This document shows, in pieces, positions 24,301-36,300 of a stretch of DNA of 64,000 nucleotides. The notes under the pieces are model-generated. The model was not told where the DNA came from. It saw only the letters and a list, made by a program, of their open reading frames with translations, and made no database searches. The stretch is from Channa striata (taxonomy: Eukaryota; Chordata; Actinopteri; Anabantiformes; Channidae), in the NCBI GenBank assembly GCA_033026295.1, contig CM065168.1, forward strand, positions 28,074,306-28,138,305. Reading direction: 5' to 3'. The first letter of the stretch is position 1. Every line of letters begins with the position of its first letter. The translations under genes and the position numbers were made by a program.

Positions 24301-27300
24301 ACTGCTGCTCCTGTGAGCATGGCAGGTGAAGATGCTGTGACCTAAGAGAGGTGGGGCCTCATCGTATAGAAAGAGAACGCTGAGAAAATGAGGGAACTAG
24401 GGAGCAGCAAAGGCATGATTTGGCCTCTTCAGCCTCTCCTCCCATCATGGCACACAGTAGCACTTCATCAGCGAGAAGTAAATGACTATTCAGGAGACTA
24501 ATTCAACTAAAACTGGCTGCCAAGGCATGCTCTAAACCAAATTTAGAAGGTGTCTGTGTGTGTGCGCTCAAGAGAGATACTACTGCTGTCTCATCAGATT
24601 GCTCTAATAGAGCTCGCTCCTCCTGCCCCCCCCATCCTCCTTTCTCAGTCACCTTTTCTTTCATGGAGACACGGCGATCCACTGTGTCAGAGTCGATTTG
24701 TGCAGGTCATTATTATTTTAGCAGCAATTCTCCGCTGCCTCTAGCCTTTCCCTTTAGACATGTTTCACTTCTGACTGGAAGTGAAGCATAGGGAGGGGAA
24801 CAGCTGCGTTCTAGGAGGAAGATGTTTGTTTTGTCATAATAGAGCAGCAGGGAGACAGGCCAGTTAAGGATTTCACATATGAGCTGGCTTAACTGCAAGT
24901 GAAAGCGTTTGCACAAGCAAGGTCCCCTATCAGTTCCGGTTTACAAGGATGTAAGTGCAGTTATTTTATGTGTCTTCATTCTCCTTTATTTTTCGAAACC
25001 ATTTCATTTTAACATAAAAACCTTTTTTGTTTTTTTTATAGTTACACCAATATTTCAAGTCTTTGCATTGTGCCACTTTCAGTCACAAAGCACAAGCGCT
25101 GTCCACGATAACGTGTACCCTGACCACTGCCTACCTTGCACACACCTTTCGAAATGAGGATAATTGTATTTGACAGTTTGACAATTTGAATCTATGTGCA
25201 GCTTCTACTGCGAGCAAAAAAAAAAAAAGTATACTTACCACAAAAGACTCATAATTCATGACAGTGTGTTTCCACAGAGACTTAAGTGCGGCTGTGAGTG
25301 AAGGAAGGGGCCAACTACAGTACAGTAAAATACCTCATTGCGTTGCCTTGATTTTTCAATCTGGACAACAACTGAGACACAGGCATAGACGTCAAGATGC
25401 GTTTTACTGTGTGCTAAAAATGCCGTCTTTACATATGTCAGGTAATGCTACTGTGCTGCAGTATGCGCCTGGCACAAAATGAGAGTTGACTTTCATCTTA
25501 TTTTAGGTGAATACAAGCTGTGGGGAAACAGGAGGTGCTGCAGATTTTAAAAACTGAAATTGCACATGGCAGATCTGGAAGATTTCTATTTAAAACGCTA
25601 TCTTACACACGTTGGCAGATTCTGTGATGGTCATTGCATCCCGGTGCATAAGAGCTCTATTTTTAAATAATCCATGGTAAATAGTCAGACATTGATGAGG
25701 TATTTTTATTATTACTATTATTATAAGTGTCAAAATGTTTGTGTATTCCTCTTACATTTGGTGAAGTCACATATCATCTGTGAAAATACCTAGTTTTAAT
25801 GGAAAGTAAAAGACATTATTTTAACCTCGTAAGTACTTTGAGTCTTAGACATTGATCAGGTAACTGATACGAAAATGTACTGCACATATTTATATATATA
25901 TATTTATTTATGTACTGCATGTATACACCATAAAGGTAATCACAGTAGTAATATTAAGTAGATATATTAGCTCAAATTAAGTGAGGCTATCAATTTAGAC
26001 AACAACCTCAGTACTGTATAGTGCCTACTTTAAGTTTCACCTAAATACATTTGACACAAGTGACTGATTCTGTCTCAAAGGCAGAATTCGAAAAAGTGAA
26101 ACTCGGATATTATAAAGATTGATTTCATACAGAGTGTTTTAAGCTTTTATAACTTTTCATTTTGGTGATTATATTTTACAGCTAATAAAAAATGTTGTAT
26201 TGCGGAAAATTTGAATATTATGAAAAATGTATTTATTCGAGAGTCATTGCGTTTCACTCTAATCAGCTTAGGTTTCCTGAGCCTTTAAACGGTCTCTGAC
26301 TCTGGTTCAGGAGGCAACACAATCTTGGGGAGCACTGTACACATTGAAACCCTCCACAAGGACGGGTGGCTGTTCACAGTGCTGTATTCAAGCATATCAG
26401 CTGACAAAATGTGCAAAAGCAACAGGGCTAGAAGCATCCTGGAGGGGATTGGGAAGCAAAGCCCAATCAAGAACATGGGTTAGACTCACAGGGAGTCGAC
26501 TGCGGCTGGAGTCACTGCTTCAAGAGTCACAGCACAGAGGTGTGCAGTACGTGGGCTACTGGCCCATTCTTTGTGTCAGGTCACTCCTGAACCAGAGGAA
26601 TCTTAGAGGAATCTGGGCTAAGCAGAAGAAGGACTGGACTGTTACTCAGTGGTCCAAAGTCTTTTCAGATGAAAGTGAATTTCGCTTTCATCTGGTATTT
26701 TGCATTTCATTTGGAAATCAAGGTCCCAGAGTTTAGAGGAAGTGTGGAGAGACACTGAATCCAAGTTGCATGAGGTCCAGTTTAAAGTTTCCAGAGCCTT
26801 GACCAAGTATTAAATGCATATACTGTACGTGGACTTGCTTTTCAGCAAAAATTCTGGTAAAAACACAGATTTGTTTTTTAAATTGGTCTTATGTAATATT
26901 CTAATTTTCAGAGATTTTTTTTTTTATAAGCTGTAATTATCAAAAATTAAAGAACTAAATGCTTGAAATGTATCACTCTGTGTGTAATGAATCTATATTA
27001 TATTTACTGTAAGTGTAAGATTTACACATTTATTGAGATGCACCTGTACATGCTACCGCATGCGCAAGCATCATAGAAGGTCCATGCTGAGCCCCTTGAC
27101 CCTGAGAAACTCTAGCGTCTCATCTCACCTGTTGGGCTTGGGGAACAAGAAGGAGAAGTCCGACTTGCGTATGAAGTATTCATCGGCCATTTTGCTTTGA
27201 ATCTTTTTGTCACGGCGCGGCATGGTCTCCAGAGACAGAGGGGTCTCCACTTTAGGCCGGAGCATGCCAAGGTAAGGAGGGAGCATGTGAATAAAGATCT

Positions 27301-30300
27301 AGGAGGAGAGCGAAGGTGAAAAGGAACAGTGTAATTGCCGAAACGTAAAAAAAATGTAAACAGCAAAATCATATTTAGCATTAATCATATTATATATATT
27401 ATATTATAACTAAATTGAGAATTAAGACAACAAATAACAAAATTATGCTTACTGTTTTTAGATAAAATGCAGTATTAAAGATTCAAGATTCAAACAACGT
27501 TAGTGATTCCGTAAGGAAATTGTGTTGACTTGTTACAAAAGGAGAAAAGAGACAGAAAACACAACCACCAATCCAAGAAGAAACCGCAAAGACAATGAAA
27601 AAATACAAGCTACTGATCAATTAGAAAGAAACAACCCAACTATCGGAGTAAAAATACATAAAAATAAAAATAATAACAATTGTCCATTTGGGCCTTTCAG
27701 TCCCCCTCCTTGAAGCAGAAGGGTGATGAGTTGAACGAGGAAGAATCTCCTGTGGCGTTGTGTGAAGCACTTGTCTGTGATCAGTCTCGGGCTGAAAGTG
27801 CTCCTCTGTGTAGCCAGACAAGCGGGCGGGAGGGATGTTCCAGGATTGAGAGCGGTTTGGAAAACATCGCGTGTGTGTCACTGAGGAACTAATAAGGAAT
27901 GACCTACTAATTAGACACTGAACCCCAAATCGGTCCCAATGGGTCTTTGCGCAACCTCTCTGCCACCATGTGTATGTGTATAGAAAGAGAAAGAGAGGGG
28001 TATAGATATAGTGATGTACATATATATATATATATATAATAAGTATGTATGAGTTAATCATTACTTGAGCACAGACTGGGAGATGCTATATTAAGAAAAT
28101 GCTGTGAAACTGAATAATGACTTCTCTCTTCACAAACCACTCCTCATTAACTCTGATTCTGTGAATCACACAGTGACAACTCATTCATTTTTCATAACCA
28201 TTAGTTACTGTTTTTGCCTAATCGAAATTAAAGTGATACAACACATGAATAGTTACTTCCTCATTAAACCAGGGTTTTTTGTGACCATCCGGTAATTTTG
28301 TGTAAAGCAACATATTTTAGTGATTATTAACTTCATAGTTCTTTATTATCTCATTATTACCTATCACCTGCTCTGTTTGTGTCCCCTGAAGAAAGTGACT
28401 CAGCATAATGAGTACATATTGTAGTGACTTACTATATTTATAATTTATAGCTTTTGTGTCTTGTAGACTAAACGTTTACCAGAGTCAGAGCATATAGACT
28501 TGTTTTTCCATTTCCCAGAAACTTGCTGATTAACAAAATGTTGTATTTCCCAGACTAGCTGTGTGTACCATATTGTTACTGTATATTTATTTGCCTGTAA
28601 ATCACATTAGAAAACAAAGGCTTAATTAACTGTGTTTTCTCTTTTTAGTCGACAGCCTGTTGGTTTACAAAAGTCTCCCAAGTCTATTTTTTTTCCTGGT
28701 ATTCAAAATCCATTTGTTTGGATTCTTGTTTCGTGATTTATGGGACAGCTGAAATGCACTTGCCCTGTATTCACCTATTAAGGGTGAGCAATGACTCAAA
28801 ATGTTGAATTTAGCTGTGAGATAACCTTTGAGAACAGTTGCTGCTGAATGATGTGGGTGGGGAAACCAAATGGGTAATGCTTTCCAATTCCTCAACGTCT
28901 ATTCTCAAGGTGTCCTTGACTATAAACACTGGATGCTCCAATGGAGCTCCTTACCAAAACACTACAGCCATGCCGGGCGCCAGCTGCATATGTGTAAATA
29001 AAAAGATATTAATAAATGATCATAACAGTTTTACATAACCATCAGTTGGTGCAGACATACACTCATGCAGTGCTATTCAAAGTATGTCACCACCAACAAC
29101 TGTTCATTGGTGGAATATCCAGCAGCAGGGTCTGTAACACACTCGTCAACCAGTGGCCAAATGCTCCCATACCTCCACAAGTAGCTTGGCTACTCATTCT
29201 GTGGTGTGCCATGTGTCACTCCTATAGATACTATTTATTAATGACATATTTATTTATTTTGAAGAAACGACAATGTAAAAAAATAATTTGGTTTGTTTTA
29301 GTTTGTTGACTTTGAAAGTTTCAATATAAAAATTATTTTTTTAATAAAAGTATTTCAAAATTCTTGGCATGAGCACCGATAAAATACTTTACATGTATGT
29401 TTTGCATCTTGGCAACTTGTAAAAGTCAAGTTTGTAGGTGATTCTGAGATTCAGGCAAACTTTAGTTTACATTAAACGGTAGTCAGCAAAACTCCTTTCC
29501 AGTACACTTCATCTTAAGGTCTGCTAGGGAATATAACACAAAACCTGCAGTGCTTTGGATCCTGAACAAGTTAATGAAATAAGCTTTATTAAAGTCAAAG
29601 TGACTAAACTGAGCAGTTACTCATTTGGAGGATTTGCAGACTTTAACAATAAACTTTGGTTTTGCAACTTTTGGTTTTAGCAGTTTTCCTGATCCTATGT
29701 GACACCTGTTAAGATTTCGCACAGCTTGGCCCATCATGAGCAGGGAATATAACAGAAAAAACTGCACCTTGGAGACAGCCGGTATGTTAACTAAGTCCTT
29801 ATTTCATAAGGAAAGCTGCTGTGACTCAGCCTCTGCAGTCTGTGACTCTGGCAGACCAAACTTCAGCAGCAGAGAACATCCAAAGTGACATCACAACTCA
29901 GCTGAAGGAGCTGAGGGACATAATAATGGAACAGACGATCAAAGATGCCCTGGCAAAAACCATGCGGAGAAAGAATGCAAACCTGAGGGTCTTACAACCT
30001 ACCACTGACATCCTGAACTGGATCCTAAATGGAAAAGATTATTTTGCATCTTTACTTTCTTCAACATGTATTAGCTTTGAGTATTTTTTCTTGCTTACAT
30101 GCAGTAATGTTTCCTTGAAAGAACTGATTGGCTACACCAGCCTGTTGTTCACTGATTCCATTTCTGGTTGTTTAGTGCTTAAACAGCTGATTTGAGCGTA
30201 GTTATGATTTGGTAACTACTACTAGGGATGCCATGATACCACTTTTAATCTGACTGACAACATGTAGAAGTGCATTTGCATATTTACTGACATGAGAACT

Positions 30301-33300
30301 AAGCAACATTGCTCTTTGTATGCCTAGTTTGACAAAATCTTCATCAATCTAGTGTCCAAAAAATACTTTTAGTAGTGAAAATTCAGGATTGACAAGACTT
30401 TCGAAGACTGGGCCATTCACGTTTAAACACTGTTTCTACCCACTGTCACAGTCTGGAAGGATCACACACGTCTGGCAACTGAAGGTTCTCAGGTAGACGC
30501 CCCCACAAATCGGGTGAAAACTGGAATATACACAAAGTTTGGTTCTCGTCGATGTCAGTCTTAAATATAAAATATGTAGATAATTTTGAGCAACATGACA
30601 ATGAGTGTTCTTGAGAACTTACAGTTGCCTTCATTTTTGTCGTTGTCACTTATCTTAAAGCAGCTCCAAACCACAGTCATTGTTGCACCTCCACCTACCT
30701 GCTGTTGGAGTAGTTTTCCAAATATAAGTACACAAAGGCACAATGGGACCCAATTCACAATAGTGGTATTGACATATCTACTTACTAGCTACTGGCATAA
30801 TCACTGTAAGTGTGAAAAATTCTTGATATCTAGCAGCTGTAGTAACATGTTTGTAGAGAGGAAGCCAGGTTGGATGGATGAGAAAACACAGGACTTAGAG
30901 ACAAAGACACACCACTTTGTTTCCTGTTTGATATTGTTGTGTATTTGAATCCTTAACATATCATTTAGAATCCATCTAAACATTTTTGTTTTTGTGTTTA
31001 AAATCTGACTGGTACCGTGTACATTTCCAGCCAAATCCCCATGACATTGCCATGAAAAACATAACATGGGCTCGAAAACAAAACCATAGTAGTGAAACAT
31101 GCTTAGAGTGATGGTGTCACTGAAATGCTTTTCTTATTCCACCGTCTTTGACATGTTGTAAGAATAGAGATATCTATACTGTTCTACACAGTGTCCCGGA
31201 GTCAAGAAGTAGATAAATACATATCCAAACCGCTGTAAATTTCTGTGCACAAATCGTTCCTCCCCAAATTTAATATGACATTGATCATCCGAAGAGCAGG
31301 ACTGAAAAGAAACTCAACCTATCATGTTCCTTTTCTCATCAATCCGGGACTAAGGAGTTCACCTCCATTAAACCATGTAAATCACCTGCACCATATGCAT
31401 ACAAGCCTTCCTGAGATTAATATGAATAAATTAAAGTGTGACAGAACTTGTAGCAAAGTATAGAACTGCTGCTCAGACCTGTAATTAGCTTCGCATAACG
31501 TCCATTGAGGCCAAGAGCTTCTGATGGAGGTTAATGGTACAATGTGATTTCCTGAATGCTAAGGACTGTGTTGTCCTAATTTATTGGTCTGCAATAGTCT
31601 TTTGTACTGTATAGTAAGTATATACAATAAAGAGCCCTAGACAGAAAGGTCCAGAACACTTCCATATTAACTTCCGTATTCCTTAACTTCCATATCAGTG
31701 CAAGAACATTTTTTTATGCGGCCTCAAAATCTCTTCCATTTCTTTTCTCCACCTGTCTCTAGGGACATGCAGAACAGGAATGCATTCCTAATATCGTCGC
31801 TTTGACATCACTCAGAATGTCTCTGTTTGGTGCAGACTGATAAAAAATTGAAGACATAGGTATTGAGGATATGGCCTTCGTTTTTGTGATCTGGTAGGTG
31901 GTTTTCAGCTAAAGCGTCAGATAAGACAAAGTAAGCTTTCCCATCCTGCTAAACGCATATGAAATATGTCAAAAGTCAACAAAGAAATAAGCTACAGCAT
32001 TTGTTTTAAGGAGCCTGTTGACATACAAGAGTGGAGGTAGGAGCACTGACATACAAGAGTGGAGGTAGGAGCACACAGGTGGACTACATCCTATGTAGAC
32101 GAGGTCATTTGAGAGAGGTTAGTGACTGTAAAGTGGTGGTAGGAGAGAGTGTAGCCAGACAGCACCGCATGGTGGTGTGTAAGATGACTCTGGTGGTCAG
32201 GAAGAAGAAGAGAGGAAAGTCAGAAAAGAAGACCAAGTGGTGGAAGCTAAAGAATGAAGAAACTTGTAAGGAATTCAGGCAGAAGTTGAGACAGGCTTTG
32301 GGTGGTCAGGAAGAGCTTCCAGATGACTGGGAAACTACAGCAGAGGTAATTAGGGAAACAGGTAGGAAGGTGCTTGGTGCGTCATCTGGAAAGAGGAAAG
32401 AAGATAAAGACACTTGGTGGTGGAATGAGGAAGTACAGGACTGCATCCAGAGGAAGAGGTTAGCTAAAAGGAAGTGGGATGTAGAAAGGACTGAGGAAAG
32501 TAGACAGGAGTACAAGGAAGCACAGCGCAGAGTGAAGAGGGAGGTGGCAAAGGCCAAACAGAAAGCTTACGATGAGCTGTATGACAGGTTAGACACGAAG
32601 GAAGGACAGAAGGACTTGTACAGGATAGCCAGACAGAGAGATAGAGAAGGGAAAGATGTGCAACAGATAAGGGTGATTAAAGACAGAGATGGAAAGGTGC
32701 TAACAAGCCAGGAGAGTGTGCAGAGAAGATGGAAGGAGTATTTTGAGGAGCTGATGAATGTGGAAAATGACAGGGAAAGAAGGGAGGAAGATGTGGATGT
32801 TGTGGAGCAGGAAATAGGAGAGATTAGAAAGGATGAGGTGAGGAAGGCTCTGAAAAGGATGAAGAGTGGAAAGGCTGTTGGTCCTGATGACATACCTGTG
32901 GAGGTGTGGAAGTGTCTAGGAGAGACAGCAGTGAAGTTTCTGACAGGTCTGTTTAACAGGATTTTAGAGAGTGAGAAGATGCCTGAGGAATGGAGGAGAA
33001 GCGTTCTGGTGCTGATCTTTAAGAACAAGGGTGACACGCAGAACTGCAGCAACTACAGAGGGATAAAACTGATGAGCCACACAATGAAGCTGTGGGAAAG
33101 AGTAGTGGAAGCCAGGCTTAGGAAGGAGTTGGAGATTTGTGAGCAGCAGTATGGTTTCATGCCCCGTAAGAGCACCACTGATGCTATTTTTGCTTTGAGG
33201 TTGTTGATGGAAAAGTACAGAGATGGTCAGAAGAAGCTGCATTGTGTCTTTGTGGATTTATAGAAGGCGTATGACAGGGTGCAGAGGGAGGAGCTGTGGT

Positions 33301-36300
33301 ACTGTATGAGGATGTCGGGAGTGGCAGAGAAGTACGTCAGAGTAGTTCAGGACATGTATGAGAGAAGCATGACGGTGGTGAGATGTGCTGTAGGTCAGAC
33401 AGAGGAGTTCAAGGTAGAGGTGGGACTACACCAAGGATCGGCTTTGAGTCCCTTCTTGTTTGCTATGCTGATGGACAGGTTGACAGATGAGGTCAGACAG
33501 GAATCTCCCTGGACAATGATGTTTGCAGATGACATTGTGATTTGCAGTGAGAGTAGAGAGCAGGTGGAGGAACAGCTGGAGAGGTGGAGGTTTACTCTGG
33601 AAAGAAGAGGTATGAAAGTCAGTCGTAGTAAGACAGAATATATGTGTGTAAACGAGAGGGAGCAAGGTAGAAGTGTGAGGTTACAGGGGGCTGAGGTGAA
33701 GAAGGTGCAGGAGTTTAAGTACTTGGGGTCAACAGTTCAGTCTGATGGGGAGTGTGGAAAAGAGGTGAAGAGGCGAGTGCAGGCGGGATGGAATGGGTGG
33801 AGGAAAGTGTCAGGAGTGTTGTGTGACAGAAGAGTGTCAGCAAGACTCAAAGGAAAGGTGTACAGGACAGTGGTGAGACCAGCTCAAGCAGCAGAGATGA
33901 AGATGTTGAGGTTCTCCTTAGGAGTGACAAGGTTGGACAGAATTAGGAACGAGTTCATCAGAGGGACAGCGCACGTTGCCTGTGTTAGCAACAAAGTCAG
34001 AGAGGCCAGATTGAGATGGTTTGTACATGTGCAGAGGAGGGATAGTGATTATATTGGTAGAAGGATGTTGGAGATGGAGCTGCCAGGCAAGAGGGCAAGA
34101 GGACGACCGAGGAGGAGATATATGGATGTTCTAACAGAGGACATGAGGTTAGCTTGTGTCAGAGAGGAAGATGCCCAGGATAGAGTGAGGTGGAAAAGGA
34201 TGATTCGCTGTGGCGACCCCTGATGGGAAAAGCCGAAAGAGTAGTAGATTTGTTTTAAAGAGCCAGAGATTCTAGAAACATTTTGGGATTGAAAAGGAAT
34301 TTCAATATATATAATACCATGCACAATTGACATCATTAATATATTTTTTAAGATAAACTTCCACTTACTAGTGCATATGTATTGAAAACAGCAACTAGTC
34401 TGCACCATTACTCACATACTTGTGTTTAAATTATTATTCTCAAGGGGGCAGATAAGATTCTAATCGTCCCAGACAAACAACAGTTGTCTTCCTTGTAAAT
34501 TTCCGCTTCTCCAAAACATGAACAGAAGCCATGGCAACACGTAAAGAAGTAAATCTTGAGATTACAGTAGAAAAACAGAAATGACGACATAAATGGATGC
34601 TACTTTATTCTAAGTAAAAATACACCTATTCTCTGAATCTGTCCATCTGTCCACAGGACATCTATTAGTCGGTCATTCGACACATCGGGCCTGGAATGGA
34701 AGAATAGCAAGAAAAAACCCAGTGCTCAAAGAAAGCCATAAGAAGTGCTCTTTGCAGTTTGTCCTAATACTGTGCATCACCCTTTGTGGTTGTAAGGTGA
34801 GAAAATGTGGAATATTTCAAGGGGTATGAATACATTTGCAAGGCACCGTCAATCCCTAAACAATTCCTGTAACCAAGCTATTTGTGTGATAAGGCAGGGC
34901 TTTACCTTGCGGACCCACATGGGCATCTGGTGTGTGTTGGGCGATCGGTGGTGCAGGTTGAGGACGACCACACTGAGGATGACTGAGAACGTGACCAGGA
35001 TCATAGTGAACATGATGTAGTTGACAATGATGGGGACACCCAGTGATGTCTCAGGGATCTTATCAGCCAACAGTAGCAGAAAGACAGTGAGGGTCAGCAG
35101 CACGTTGATGGACAAACCCATCTTCTCACCTTGTGGGAGTAAAAAGGAGGAATAGATTTTCTTCACTTTGGTTTGGGAGACATGACTTGTAACATTTTTT
35201 TTATATATAAGCATGTTCATCTAGGCAGCCTCACCGATTTTTTACTTGGTTTCTACGGTTTCAGTTTAAGGCATAAATGTACATTAATGCTTTTAAACTT
35301 CCCTCTGACTTCCCTATATTAAAAATACTACTCCAGATGACATCACCCAGCGGAGTTTTTCATCATAAGGAGTTTAGATGATCTGGAAGAGCTATGGAGA
35401 AGCAGGCTGACTATGATTACAAACTCCACAGTATGAGCTACGAGATGGCATAATGGGAGCTGCAAGTGATGTCATGTTTCAGCTAGTAGAAAGAGATTTT
35501 TATATACGGAAGTCAAAAGGAAGTTTAATGGCATTAATTTCCAAGTACTGTCCAAACTAGAACCAAATAAGCAAGTTAAGTATCAGTGAAGGCATCCTTT
35601 AATCATCATGGTTAATAGTACTCTGCCTGCTGATACAGTATAGTGAACAAAGTACAGTGTCAATCCGGTTGCTCTCAGCTGTTGAAGGCTTGATTTGTAA
35701 CGTTTTGATTTTTGAGCATATTGATTCCACTGTGCTCCAGGAAACAATTACCTAATCTGAAATGGAATAATTTGTGCTTGTAATTGGATGGATGTGTGAA
35801 TGCCTAATTCGAATAGACCACACAAACACAATTTAGAATTTAATGGCACTAGCCATTTTCGAGACCCTTTATACTGGAGCAACACCAAAGCTACATCAAG
35901 GCAAAACCTGCATGTATTACCAGTCAGATTGTCACATTAAAGCTAATTGTACTTCAGTCAACTTAACCTTTAGCTCATACAGTAATAAATTGGTTTCTAC
36001 CTGCATCAGGAGGCAGGTAGAAGTTGAAGATAGCAATAATAGTGATAAGGATGCAGGGGATGATGATGTTCAGGACGTAGTACAGAGGCTTCCTCTCGAT
36101 GATCAAGTAGAAGGTCATGTCTTCGTAGTTGTCGTCATTCATGTTCTTTCTGCTCGGCTTGTGTCTGATGTGCCAGTCACCACTCTCTGGTGATGGATTC
36201 CCATTCAAAGCAGAAAAAGAAACATTTCAATTAGGATCAGCAATTTTACTATTTTATAGCACAAGCAACAAATCTGCATACCACAAAGGGGGTCAAAAAA

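Larger units (their letters stand above)
21711..27128. other. chrnb1 intron 9 (5.4 kb)
   Basis: It contains a dispersed repeat fragment (22110-22240) and the Tc1-like relic (26080-27049). Between 22240 and 26080 I see nothing nameable. Confidence 0.6.
27299..34905. other. chrnb1 intron 8 (7.6 kb, longest)
   Basis: It holds the RTE element, a TA microsatellite at 28019 and short ORFs of unknown meaning. The remainder shows nothing nameable. Confidence 0.6.

Noticed and set aside
28900..29000. Possible SINE body (GTGTCCTTGAC ... AATGGAGCTCC)
   Set aside because: Only scattered words match fish SINE bodies. Too weak to annotate.
32306..33665. Minus-strand ORFs of 79-161 aa
   Set aside because: Antisense shadows of the RTE reverse transcriptase.
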